Shown here: positions 1 through 8,202 of the stretch, piece by piece
How the letters are laid out: the number at the start of each line of letters is the position of its first letter
How positions within the stretch are numbered: position 1 is the stretch's first letter
From: an uncultured Rikenellaceae bacterium
GTDB taxonomy: Bacteria; Bacteroidota; Bacteroidia; Bacteroidales; Rikenellaceae
Assembly: GCA_904501625.1 (NCBI GenBank)
Contig: CAJGBR010000006.1
Coordinates: 1 to 47,739, forward strand
Direction of reading: 5' to 3'
Length of the DNA stretch: 47,739 nt
Notes under the pieces: generated by a model
What the model saw: the letters and a program-made list of their open reading frames with translations, nothing else
What the model was told of the DNA's origin: nothing
The model's database searches: none
Translations under genes and position numbers: made by a program

Positions 1-177
1 ACGAGGCATTCCGACCACGACTTTTTCGACTTCGTTAGCAGTAAAATAGCCTGCTAAAAAATCAAGCAATTCAGCCGTAGCAACAGTTTGAGCCGAAGCG
101 GCAACAATCTTCAGAGGATCAGTTACTGCTACTCCCGTACGTTTTTTGCCATAGTCTAATGCCATTATTCTTGCCAT
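1..177 (-). CDS. ruvX: RuvX / YqgF Holliday-junction resolvase-like nuclease, N-terminal part
   Basis: Only the first 59 codons are inside the window; the gene runs off the left edge. The translation opens with MARIMALDYGKKRTGVAV, the first strand of the RNase H-like fold, with the catalytic Asp in ALDYG and the following KRTG typical of the YqgF/RuvX family. Members act as Holliday-junction resolvase-like nucleases or in 16S rRNA 5'-end processing. Later in the fragment the VVVGMP stretch matches the second conserved strand of the family. The ATG at 177 has a TAnnTTTG promoter element about 30 bases upstream. The family call is secure; which of the two biological roles dominates cannot be told from the sequence. 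Confidence 0.9.
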   Translation of the reverse strand, partial: MARIMALDYGKKRTGVAVTDPLKIVAASAQTVATAELLDFLAGYFTANEVEKVVVGMPR

Positions 178-207
178 ACCTATACAACACAACTAATTTA
201 CTAACTG

Positions 208-215
208 CAAATATA
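208..215 (-). promoter_or_regulatory. Bacteroidota -7 promoter element for ruvX
   Basis: On the minus strand this reads TATATTTG, a full match to TAnnTTTG, with TGTG (three of four matches to TTTG) 19 bases further upstream. It lies 30 bases before the ruvX ATG. Confidence 0.5.
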
Positions 216-311
216 CGACGATATTTTATTTTTTCACATTTTTTTATCAGTTTTGCAACCAAACTGCCATTTTAATACGTCTAATGAGTAAACAAATCAA
301 AACTCAGTATT

Positions 312-959
312 ATGAAAAAATTATTTTTACTCGCAATGCTTTCGACTCTTCTTATGAGTCCGGTTATCACCTCTGCAAAGAGTGACACCACAACAAACAA
401 CGTCAAAGTTATATCAGATTTTAAAACAACCTATAAAATAACGAAGACGGACAATGATGGCAAGAAAACTATCATTACACGAGAAATGAAGTCTGGTGAG
501 AACACTATTGATTCTCTAATGAAAGATTTAGAGGGACAAGACATTGATTTTGACGCTTTAATTGGTGGGCCTGTTGGAATTGCAAAAGATATGCTGTCCA
601 ATATTTTTACGGCACTATTACTGTTCTTTATACTTCCCGTCGCATTAATAATAATTATTATCATCTTAATATGGAATAACAAAAGCAAGAAAAATAAGAT
701 GATAAAAGATATTATTATTGCCAATAAAGAGGTTCCGACACAATTGCTTGAGCAACAAACTTCACCAACTAAACGTGGCATCAAAAATATATTCTTAGGC
801 ATCGGTTTGGGTTTATGCGTCGGATTAATTACAGAGACATTTTTAGTCGGAGTCGCAGTCGGAGGAGTTGCAACTTTCATCGGAATCGGACAACTTATAA
901 TTGGGAAAATTGAGAAAAAAGAAAAAGAAATTTCTGAGTCAACTCCTAAAGCGGAATAA
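312..959 (+). CDS. Exported membrane protein of unknown function upstream of an ECF sigma factor (DUF6249-like)
   Basis: A protein of 215 residues with a signal-peptide-like start (residues 1-22) and a polar segment to about 95. A strongly hydrophobic helix follows at about 97-121, then a short basic segment and a glycine-rich hydrophobic hairpin at about 159-198, with a charged tail. The arrangement resembles DUF6249-type proteins that Bacteroidales often encode beside an ECF sigma factor; that comparison is from memory. It ends 3 bases before the sigma factor gene, so the two are probably co-transcribed, and it may be a target or sensor of that system. The hydrophobic pattern and ATG context support a real gene. 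A biochemical function cannot be assigned. Confidence 0.75.
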   Translation: MKKLFLLAMLSTLLMSPVITSAKSDTTTNNVKVISDFKTTYKITKTDNDGKKTIITREMKSGENTIDSLMKDLEGQDIDFDALIGGPVGIAKDMLSNIFTALLLFFILPVALIIIIIILIWNNKSKKNKMIKDIIIANKEVPTQLLEQQTSPTKRGIKNIFLGIGLGLCVGLITETFLVGVAVGGVATFIGIGQLIIGKIEKKEKEISESTPKAE

Positions 960-962
960 GCA

Positions 963-1508
963 TTGAATAAACTATCTAAACTTGACGATCTGTCACTGAT
1001 TACTCAAGTTCTTTTACTAAAGAACACCCGGGCGTTCGATAAACTTGTACAAAAGTATCAATCGGACCTCCGGAGGTTCTTTCTTAACCATACAAGAGGA
1101 GACAAAATGCTCAGCGATGATTTGGCACAGGAAACTTTTTTAAAAGCATATATGTATCTAAAAACATTCAATCGAAGAGCAAGTTTCTCTACGTGGTTAC
1201 ACAGCATTGCCTATAACACGTTATGCGATTGGTGGCGATCACACCGCGACTCTGAACAACAAATAGATTCAGTCAAAGAATTACAAACTACGATTACAAA
1301 TCAAACAAATTTAACAACAGACCTCTACTCGGCATTAGACATTCTATCCGATCAGGAACGTACCTGCGTAACATTGTTCTATATGGAAGATATATCTATA
1401 AACGATATAAGCAAAATAACAGGAATGCCTGTTGGGACCATTAAATCACACCTTTCTCGTGGCAGATCCAAATTATCAGAATTTCTAAAACAAAACGGCT
1501 ATGAATAA
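963..1508 (+). CDS. ECF-type RNA polymerase sigma factor
   Basis: A protein of 181 residues with the two-domain layout of extracytoplasmic-function sigma factors. Region 2 (about residues 24-96) contains the DDLAQETFLKAY stretch that contacts core polymerase and the -10 element. Region 4 (about 120-175) has the GMPVGTIKSHLSRGR helix-turn-helix for -35 recognition. The only start that keeps region 2 intact is the TTG at 963, 3 bases after the preceding stop; the next in-frame Met is inside region 2. Its last 8 bases overlap the start of the next gene, so translation is probably coupled. It likely directs a small regulon, often including its own operon. The inducing signal is unknown. Confidence 0.9.
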   Translation: MNKLSKLDDLSLITQVLLLKNTRAFDKLVQKYQSDLRRFFLNHTRGDKMLSDDLAQETFLKAYMYLKTFNRRASFSTWLHSIAYNTLCDWWRSHRDSEQQIDSVKELQTTITNQTNLTTDLYSALDILSDQERTCVTLFYMEDISINDISKITGMPVGTIKSHLSRGRSKLSEFLKQNGYE

Positions 1509-1872
1509 CATTGATAATTTCAATTCTAAAGATGATATGCTAATCTCCAAATTTATGAAAGAAAATCGTCACGAAATTGAGAACATAGATTTCTCTCATA
1601 AAGTTGTTAGCAAAATCAAACGTCAGGATTTCGCCGTTATTGCATATATAATCAGTTTTATCGGAGGTGCTGCTTGTTGTGTGGTATTCTTTATGTTTGA
1701 TGGCTCTAAAATCATCTATAACACATTACTGAAAGCATATAATGCATACGTTGCTCTTGAACCAGAACTGATACAGATTCCTGTTGAAAATTTGATAATA
1801 TTATCCCTTATCATAATCGCAGTAGTAACAATCTCTGCACTAAAAATTCTGACATCGGTTGAAGATAGATAG
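1501..1872 (+). CDS. Small two-helix membrane protein, possible anti-sigma factor (DUF5056-like)
   Basis: A protein of 123 residues with a soluble N-terminal part of about 43 residues carrying an SKFMKENRHEI-type helix. Two membrane helices follow, at about 44-66 and 97-117. The N-terminal pattern (a Phe-x-x-x-Asn/Gln-Arg/Lys-x-Glu-Ile helix followed by FSHKVVSKI) resembles the DUF5056 proteins that follow ECF sigma genes in Bacteroidales. It overlaps the sigma gene by 8 bases (shared ATGAATAA), the usual arrangement for a sigma/anti-sigma pair. The cytoplasmic N-terminus is short for a classical zinc-binding anti-sigma domain and has no HxxxCxxC motif. Anti-sigma function is therefore inferred from position and topology only. 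Confidence 0.7.
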   Translation: MNNIDNFNSKDDMLISKFMKENRHEIENIDFSHKVVSKIKRQDFAVIAYIISFIGGAACCVVFFMFDGSKIIYNTLLKAYNAYVALEPELIQIPVENLIILSLIIIAVVTISALKILTSVEDR

Positions 1873-1916
1873 AAGGTAAATTTTAGCTCTTTATTTTTTA
1901 TCTTTTGGAATTTCGT

Positions 1917-1924
1917 TATCTTTG
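1917..1924 (+). promoter_or_regulatory. -7 promoter element immediately before dnaG
   Basis: TATCTTTG matches TAnnTTTG exactly. A T-rich tract, but no clear TTTG, sits about 19 bases upstream. Only 5 bases separate the element from the dnaG ATG, so the transcript may begin at or next to the start codon. Confidence 0.6.
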
Positions 1925-1929
1925 CGACT

Positions 1930-3954
1930 ATGATTGATCCGGCCGTAAAAGATAAAATATTTGCTGCGGTAAATATTGTTGACATTGTAAGCGATTTCAT
2001 CACTCTGAAAAAACGCGGAGTAAACTACATCGCTTGTTGCCCTTTTCATAACGAAAAGACTCCGTCGTTTGTAGTCTCTCCGTCAAAGGGTGTGTTCAAA
2101 TGTTTTGGTTGCGGTAAGGCAGGCAATGCCGTTACGTTCGTTATGGAACACGAACATATGGGATTTGTCGATGCTCTGAAATATGTCGGCAGAAAATATG
2201 GAATCGACGTCGAAGAACAGGAAATGACTCCCGAACAACGACAAATTCAGGACAAACGACAAAGTATGCTTGCGGTGAATTCATTTGCAGCAGAGTACTT
2301 TAAAAAGACTCTCACTCAGACTTCTCAGGGACAAAGCATCGGGCTCGGATACCTTCGTCAACGTGGAATCAGCGATTCCGCTATTGAAAAATTTGGTCTT
2401 GGATATTGTCCTAGCGGCAAAGATACATTTACCAGAACTGCACTAGACGCAGGTTACAAACTAGAGTATCTGACAGCTACGGGACTGACTATACAACGTG
2501 AAGATGGTTCGTTGTATGACAGATTCTCTGATCGAATTATCTTCCCCATACACTCAGTCAGCGGCAACGTTATCGGATTCGGTGGAAGAATAATGTCTTC
2601 TGAGAAAAAAACAGCCAAATATCTAAACTCTCCCGAATCAGAAATATATCATAAAAGCGACACTCTTTATGGTATTTATTTCGCAAGAAACGCAATCTCA
2701 AAGAGAGACAATTGTATACTGGTCGAAGGATATACAGATGTTATGTCAATGCACTCATCGGGCATTGAGAATGTCGTAGCGTCTTCGGGCACATCTCTCA
2801 CAAAAGAACAAATTGCACTGATTTCGCGATTCACAAAAAACGTCACAGTAATCTATGATGGTGATTCGGCCGGAATCAAAGCATCGTTACGTGGAATTAA
2901 TATGATTCTCGAAGCCGGACTCAATGTGCGTTGTGTCCCATTGCCTGAGGGTGAGGATCCTGATTCATTTGCACGACAACACTCAGCATTAGAACTTGAA
3001 GAGTATCTAAAGAACAATACAGAAGATTTTATCACCTTCAAAACCAACATTCTGCTCGGTGAGGCCGGCTACGACCCTATGCTGAGAGCTTCGGCCATTA
3101 AGGATATTGTCGAATCAATCGCAGTTATTCCTGACGTAATCACCCGTTCAGTATATACAAAGCAGTGTGCTTCGATGCTTGACATAAACTCGACAACTCT
3201 TGAGTCTGAAATCAACCGTCAAATTACACGACGCATATACTCTGAACAAGAGCTCAGAGAGATTGATAATCTCAGAAAAATCCAACAAAAGAAACATCAG
3301 GTTTCGAGTCAACCATCACAACCGACAACAACAGAAGATCTGCGTATTGAGCAATTTGAACGCGAATTTATCGGTTATCTGTTGTTGCAGGGGCACGAAT
3401 TTTTCCACATCACTCTTGAAAACAATGAGGTCGAACGCCGTAATGTTGCCGAGTATATAATCTCAGAGATTGAATACGACAATATTACGTTGCATAATAA
3501 GACTCTGAATACGATATTTGAAATATACAAAAACGCCTGGAATGAGGCTATCGGTCAAGCCCAAGAGACTGATCCAGATAACGATCCGATGGTAACACTC
3601 GAACAAAGCCAATGGAAATTTCCGATTCACATTTTTAATAGTAGTGAGGATATAGCCGTTGCCCAAACCGTGAGTGACATAGTAATGCAGGACGAGAAAC
3701 TGCGTCCAAGTAAGTTGTGGGAGGAATATGATATGCCAGTTTGTCCAGATCGTCTGAGACTTGGTGATCTAGTTCCGCGTGTAATCAATATCTATAAATC
3801 AAAAATCATCGAAGAGATGATTACCGAAATACAAAAAAGGCTTGACTCTCCCGAACTAAACGAAGAGCAAGTTGCAGAATTGATTGACAGAATAAAACTG
3901 CTTAATGAATCTCGCGTCTATTTCTGTCAAAAATATACCCGTATAATAATCTAG
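1930..3954 (+). CDS. dnaG: DNA primase
   Basis: DnaG, 674 residues, makes the RNA primers for replication. The N-terminal CHC2 zinc finger has its ligands at Cys37, His40, Cys58 and Cys61. The catalytic core follows, with the TOPRIM glutamate in VEGYTDV (about residue 266) and the metal-binding DGD motif near residue 310. The C-terminal third (about 450-674) is variable and would hold the helicase-binding domain. The ATG is fixed by the zinc finger, which begins within 40 residues. Length is normal for Bacteroidota. It ends 1 base before a converging kinase gene with no terminator between them. The promoter abuts the start codon, which suggests a leaderless or near-leaderless mRNA. Confidence 0.97.
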   Translation: MIDPAVKDKIFAAVNIVDIVSDFITLKKRGVNYIACCPFHNEKTPSFVVSPSKGVFKCFGCGKAGNAVTFVMEHEHMGFVDALKYVGRKYGIDVEEQEMTPEQRQIQDKRQSMLAVNSFAAEYFKKTLTQTSQGQSIGLGYLRQRGISDSAIEKFGLGYCPSGKDTFTRTALDAGYKLEYLTATGLTIQREDGSLYDRFSDRIIFPIHSVSGNVIGFGGRIMSSEKKTAKYLNSPESEIYHKSDTLYGIYFARNAISKRDNCILVEGYTDVMSMHSSGIENVVASSGTSLTKEQIALISRFTKNVTVIYDGDSAGIKASLRGINMILEAGLNVRCVPLPEGEDPDSFARQHSALELEEYLKNNTEDFITFKTNILLGEAGYDPMLRASAIKDIVESIAVIPDVITRSVYTKQCASMLDINSTTLESEINRQITRRIYSEQELREIDNLRKIQQKKHQVSSQPSQPTTTEDLRIEQFEREFIGYLLLQGHEFFHITLENNEVERRNVAEYIISEIEYDNITLHNKTLNTIFEIYKNAWNEAIGQAQETDPDNDPMVTLEQSQWKFPIHIFNSSEDIAVAQTVSDIVMQDEKLRPSKLWEEYDMPVCPDRLRLGDLVPRVINIYKSKIIEEMITEIQKRLDSPELNEEQVAELIDRIKLLNESRVYFCQKYTRIII

Positions 3955-3955
3955 A

Positions 3956-4555
3956 TTACATAAAGGATTCTACCTGAGAGATAATCCGATTCAGATTTTC
4001 AGGCACCAGAACAAAATCCTCCTTATCAACATCAATCACCAGGAGTTTGCCCTTGTACACGTTTTTAATCCAATTTTCGTAAAGCAAATTCAGTCGACTC
4101 AGATAATCTTCACTTATCGACATCTCATATGCTCGACCACGACGTTGAATCTGGCTGATCAGAGTCGGCACACTACCCTTCAGGTATATCAGCAAATCTG
4201 GTTGCGGTAACTCCTCAACTGCCAACTCGAAAATATCCATATAGGTCGAATAATCACGAGTAGTCATCAATCCCATCTGATGCAGATTATGAGCAAAAAT
4301 ATATGCATCTTCATATATTGTTCGGTCCTGCACAACATTTACCTTTTCGGCACGGATAGCCTTAACACTACGCAGTCGCTTCGACAAAAAATATATCTGA
4401 AGATTAAACGACCAGTTTGTCATATCTTCGTAGAAATCTACCAGATATGGATTCTTGTCATCTTCGAAATAGGGTTTGAATCCGAGTCGCTGAGCAATAA
4501 TTTCAGTCAACGATGTCTTTCCCGAGCCGATGTTTCCTGCAATTGCGATATGCAT
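3956..4555 (-). CDS. Deoxynucleoside kinase (deoxyadenosine/deoxyguanosine kinase type)
   Basis: A 199-residue kinase of the deoxynucleoside salvage family, phosphorylating deoxynucleosides to 5'-monophosphates. The P-loop GNIGSGKTS lies at residues 7-15. The DRTIYEDAYIFA segment (about 97-108) carries the Asp-Arg pair that contacts the base and sugar, and the lid is RRGRAYE. The short length and the DRxIxED form fit the bacterial dAdo/dGuo or dCyd kinases, but exact substrate preference cannot be read from sequence. It is the last gene of an apparent trkA / GH3-like / kinase operon, 17 bases after the GH3-like gene, and converges on dnaG. Confidence 0.88.
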   Translation of the reverse strand: MHIAIAGNIGSGKTSLTEIIAQRLGFKPYFEDDKNPYLVDFYEDMTNWSFNLQIYFLSKRLRSVKAIRAEKVNVVQDRTIYEDAYIFAHNLHQMGLMTTRDYSTYMDIFELAVEELPQPDLLIYLKGSVPTLISQIQRRGRAYEMSISEDYLSRLNLLYENWIKNVYKGKLLVIDVDKEDFVLVPENLNRIISQVESFM

Positions 4556-4572
4556 AGTAATAAGTTTTTACT

Positions 4573-6075
4573 TTAACAATTTTTTAATTGGTCGACATAC
4601 TCTCTCGTATTGGCCAATCGTGGCACTTTATTCTGACCACCCAATTTTCCTCGACATTCCATCCATCGGTAAAACGTCCCTGATGGCAACTCGGTCAACT
4701 GTGGTCTGTTCAACGTTGTCGAATTGAATCGTTTAGCCTCATAATCAGAATTAAGTTCTTGTAGTTTAAGATCCAAAATATCAACGAATTTATCTACATC
4801 ATCTGGTTTATGTGTAAACTCAATCAACCACTCGTGACAACCTTTCCCTCCCTCGTTCATATAAATCGGAGCAGCCGTATACTCTGCGATTACAGCACCA
4901 GTTCCGCTACACGCAGCACTCAGGGCCTGCTCGGCATTATCAATGATTATCTCCTCGCCAAAGGCATTTATAAAGTGTTTTGTACGTCCTGTTATCTTAA
5001 TTTTGTGTGGACTGAGTGAGGTAAACTCTACCGTATCACCTATCATATATCGCCACAATCCCGCACTCGTTGTTATTATCACGGCATAATTCACACCCAA
5101 TTTTACATCTGCAGCAGAGACTGCCTTCGAATAGTCGTTCAACGAATCGGTCGGCAAGAACTCGTAGAATATTCCGTAATCCAACATCAATAACATATCC
5201 CGACGTGTCGGCTCATTTTGAATTGCAAAGAAACCCTCTGATGCATTATATGACTCGACATATTTCATATTGTCCGTCGGAATGAGTACCTCAAACTGAC
5301 TTCTATAAGGTTCAAAGCCCATACCACCGTGCATAAACAATTCCATATTTGGCCACACTTCCAATATGTTGTTCTTGCCCGTATACTCAAGAATTCTCTG
5401 CAACAACACCAAATTCCAAGAGGGAGCTCCTGCTATTGATGTCACGTTCTTCGATATAGTTTCACGGCAGATACGTTCAATCTTATGTTCGAAATCCGGA
5501 ATCAGTGCCGTATCAACCTTAGGCAGCCGACTCATAGAGGCCCACCACGGAGTATTATCTATCATTATCGCTGACAAATCACCCGAACTCGCCATATCGT
5601 TTACACGTTCTATTCGATGACTACCTCCCAAGGTCATAAACTTTCCGTTAAAGACTTTGGTTTCAGGGTACATTGTCGCAAACATTCCCAACAAATCACG
5701 TGGTCCTCTGAGATGTGAATCCCTAAGCGACTCACGACTCACAGGTATAAACTTACTTTTATTGGAAGTTGTTCCCGAAGACTTTGCAAACCAACGTATC
5801 GGAGTAGGCCAAATGACATTTTTCTCGCCCTGTCTTGCTCGGTCAAAATAACCATAGAACGAATCATAGTCACAGACCGGAACTCGTCGTTGGAACTTTT
5901 CAATAGAATCAATTCCCTTAAAGTCGTATGTTTTTCCGAATTCTGTATCAGCTGCATACTCAATAAGGTCCAACAATTCGCGTCGCTGAACCTCGGCAGG
6001 ATTACTACAGAAATGATATATCTCTTTCTGTCGCTGCCTGAAGAGTTTCTCTAACACAGTCGGAATCAGTGCCAT
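4573..6075 (-). CDS. GH3-family acyl-adenylating enzyme (auxin-responsive GH3-like)
   Basis: A full-length 500-residue member of the GH3 family, which in plants conjugates amino acids to jasmonate or indole-acetate through an acyl-adenylate. The ATP-binding loop KSSGTTSNKSKFIPVS lies near residues 95-110, the family's signature form of the adenylate-forming P-loop. A second conserved stretch is ASEGFFAIQ in the middle, followed by WRYMIGDTVEF, and ITGRTKHFINAFGEE is at the hinge between the large and small domains. All expected blocks are present, so the enzyme is probably active. Bacterial members have no established substrate. It begins 6 bases after trkA ends, so the two share a transcript. 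Confidence 0.92.
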   Translation of the reverse strand: MALIPTVLEKLFRQRQKEIYHFCSNPAEVQRRELLDLIEYAADTEFGKTYDFKGIDSIEKFQRRVPVCDYDSFYGYFDRARQGEKNVIWPTPIRWFAKSSGTTSNKSKFIPVSRESLRDSHLRGPRDLLGMFATMYPETKVFNGKFMTLGGSHRIERVNDMASSGDLSAIMIDNTPWWASMSRLPKVDTALIPDFEHKIERICRETISKNVTSIAGAPSWNLVLLQRILEYTGKNNILEVWPNMELFMHGGMGFEPYRSQFEVLIPTDNMKYVESYNASEGFFAIQNEPTRRDMLLMLDYGIFYEFLPTDSLNDYSKAVSAADVKLGVNYAVIITTSAGLWRYMIGDTVEFTSLSPHKIKITGRTKHFINAFGEEIIIDNAEQALSAACSGTGAVIAEYTAAPIYMNEGGKGCHEWLIEFTHKPDDVDKFVDILDLKLQELNSDYEAKRFNSTTLNRPQLTELPSGTFYRWMECRGKLGGQNKVPRLANTREYVDQLKNC

Positions 6076-6081
6076 ATTATT

Positions 6082-7422
6082 CTAATTAAAATATTTACCG
6101 ATTTTACTTATAGCCGACGGCAGTGCAAACACCACAACACGGTCATAAGGTTTAATTTCAAAATCGCCTCTGCCGATAAATGGTTGATCTCCACGCACGA
6201 CACCACCAATTATTGCTCCTTGAGGAAATCCGAGGTTACGAATACAGGTTTTTGTTGACGGAGAATTAGGTTTGGCAATAAACTCCAAAACCTCAGCATC
6301 ACAACCGGTTAAACATTTTATAGCCTGAACGTCTGTACTCATTGTAAATCTGAATATGTTGCTGGCCGTAATCAGTTTCTTATTTACAATCGTATCAATA
6401 CCAATACTCTCAGCCAGATTGATATAATTCAAATTTTCAATCTCTGCAATAACCTTCTTCACGCCCAATCGTTTAGCCAACATCGCAGCCAAAATATTTG
6501 TTTCGGCACGACCTGTTACTGCCACAAATGCATCCATATTACCGATACCCTCTTCGATCATTGCATCAGTATTACGACCGTCTTCGTGAATAATGAGTGT
6601 TCGTTCTAGAAATTCTGCAAGTTTGTACGCCTTATCTGCCGAGTAATCAACAAGCTTCACATTGTAATCATCTTGTAACTCCTTTGCCACGCGCACTCCG
6701 ATCAGGCTACCGCCAAGAATCATAATATTCTTGACATTGATATTCGACTGACCAGAGAATTCCATAACCTCACGTTGATACTCTCTCTTAACAATCACGT
6801 ATACATTATCTCCACTTTGCAACTTGTCCTCCTCAGAGGGGATAATGGTAAATCCATTTCGTGAAATTGCGACGGTGCGATAGTTCAGTTTCTCGCGGTT
6901 GGGTGTAACCTCAGCCAAAGTGTGTCCAATCAATGGCGATGACTCTTCGAGTTTTACGACTACCATAACCAATTTTCCACCGGAGAAATCGACATATTCG
7001 GTCGTATTAGTATGCCCCAAAAGATTGACGATTTCTCGGGCTGCGACCTTCTCAGGATAAAACAAAAAGTCAATCCCCATATTGATAAATATCTCTTTGT
7101 TATTCGGTTCGAGATATTCATTGTTATCAATACGGGCAATGGACTTTTTTGCACCAAGCTGTTTTGCCAGCATTGCTGACAATATATTTGAATTTTCTTC
7201 TGGCTGTACTGCGATAAAAAGGTCTGATTTTGAAACAGAAGCCTGATTCAACACCTCAAACGTAGTCGAATCCCCTTCCACACAGATTACGTCTGCTATG
7301 GAAGCTATATTTTCGAGTCGTTTTGCATCATCATCAATAACTGTAATATCGTGATACTCATTACTCAACATTTTCGCGAGATGACTACCGACCTCTCCTA
7401 CACCAGAAATTACAATTTTCAT
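6082..7422 (-). CDS. trkA: Trk potassium uptake system regulatory subunit TrkA
   Basis: A 446-residue cytoplasmic protein with duplicated RCK modules. The first NAD-binding Rossmann motif is GVGEVGSHLA at residues 7-16 and the second is ILGGSLIGVRVA at about 235. Each is followed by an RCK-C domain (about 140-220 and 365-446). TrkA binds NAD(H) or ATP and gates the TrkH/TrkG K+ channel in the membrane. No TrkH gene lies beside it in this window. It is first in a three-gene run with the GH3-like and kinase genes. Promoter element TACTTTTG lies 27 bases upstream of the ATG. Confidence 0.95.
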   Translation of the reverse strand: MKIVISGVGEVGSHLAKMLSNEYHDITVIDDDAKRLENIASIADVICVEGDSTTFEVLNQASVSKSDLFIAVQPEENSNILSAMLAKQLGAKKSIARIDNNEYLEPNNKEIFINMGIDFLFYPEKVAAREIVNLLGHTNTTEYVDFSGGKLVMVVVKLEESSPLIGHTLAEVTPNREKLNYRTVAISRNGFTIIPSEEDKLQSGDNVYVIVKREYQREVMEFSGQSNINVKNIMILGGSLIGVRVAKELQDDYNVKLVDYSADKAYKLAEFLERTLIIHEDGRNTDAMIEEGIGNMDAFVAVTGRAETNILAAMLAKRLGVKKVIAEIENLNYINLAESIGIDTIVNKKLITASNIFRFTMSTDVQAIKCLTGCDAEVLEFIAKPNSPSTKTCIRNLGFPQGAIIGGVVRGDQPFIGRGDFEIKPYDRVVVFALPSAISKIGKYFN

Positions 7423-7449
7423 TTCAGAAACAATAGTATTACTTTATCA

Positions 7450-7457
7450 CAAAAGTA
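7450..7457 (-). promoter_or_regulatory. -7 promoter element for the trkA operon
   Basis: On the minus strand this is TACTTTTG, an exact TAnnTTTG match 27 bases upstream of the trkA ATG. No convincing TTTG is present at -33. Confidence 0.5.
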
Positions 7458-7516
7458 AAACAATTTCCGAAAATTTAGCACTTTATACCCAATAATTTTT
7501 TCATTCCAAATTTATA

Positions 7517-8146
7517 TCACTCTGTCAACCGGATTTGCTTTTCACACTCAGACCTCAATTTATCAAAATTTGAAAATTTATCTCCAAGAGCAACCAATCG
7601 CTCACTATTGCGGAAAAACAACGTAGGGAAATCTTTTGATATCAGTTTTGATTGTTTAAACGACTCGGTCTGTGTTTCGACCACACGTTCAGATTGGAAA
7701 TCGTCAAGAAAAATCTGTTTGGGTAATCCCAGATAAGAAACAATATTCAAATAGAATGTTTCGTCATTAGGATTCTCTCCTCGAATAAAAAATGCACGTT
7801 CGATTTCACACACAAATTCCAGAGTACGTTGTGGCCAAAGATACTGCACCGAAAGTATAGCTCGCGAAGGAATTGAACTATCCAACACAAGATGACCTGT
7901 TTTTAACAATTCATAGTAACTGTCTCCGAAAATTACATCACTCTGTTCCTGAATTTTACGCACTTCACGTTCGAGCCACTGCCCAAAATTTTCATCTACG
8001 ATTCTTGGCGAAGGGAACATTCCCCACGGCAGAATCTCCAGTTCTAAATCGTATGGAGACTCAGCCATCAATCGTTCAACTTTGGGTGAAAATGTGTGAC
8101 ACCACGCACACAAAGGATCCATCAAATAAAGCAGATTGTACTTCAT
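7517..8146 (-). CDS. DsbA-like thioredoxin-fold oxidoreductase
   Basis: A 209-residue protein that begins directly with the first thioredoxin-fold strand and carries the redox motif CAWC at residues 13-16 (LMDPLCAWCHTFSP). No signal peptide is visible, so it is probably cytoplasmic, like the FrnE/SpxH-type branch of the DsbA superfamily. A helical insertion domain covers roughly residues 60-150, and the DFPTLFFRNSERLVALG segment near 170-185 contains the expected cis-Pro. It may act as a disulfide isomerase, a glutathione transferase-like enzyme or a proteolytic adaptor; the sequence does not decide. It follows radC by 56 bases on the same strand. Confidence 0.82.
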   Translation of the reverse strand: MKYNLLYLMDPLCAWCHTFSPKVERLMAESPYDLELEILPWGMFPSPRIVDENFGQWLEREVRKIQEQSDVIFGDSYYELLKTGHLVLDSSIPSRAILSVQYLWPQRTLEFVCEIERAFFIRGENPNDETFYLNIVSYLGLPKQIFLDDFQSERVVETQTESFKQSKLISKDFPTLFFRNSERLVALGDKFSNFDKLRSECEKQIRLTE

Positions 8147-8202
8147 ATCGAAAAAAAGATTTATAAAAAATTCTTTTTATTCAATACAAATTCCAAACCA
8201 CT

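Noticed and set aside
431..880. 149-codon frame on the minus strand inside the DUF6249-like gene
   Set aside because: Antisense shadow; its composition mirrors the hydrophobic gene on the other strand and shows no family features.
3200..3460. 86-codon frame inside dnaG on the plus strand
   Set aside because: Out-of-frame shadow of the dnaG C-terminal region with no domain features.
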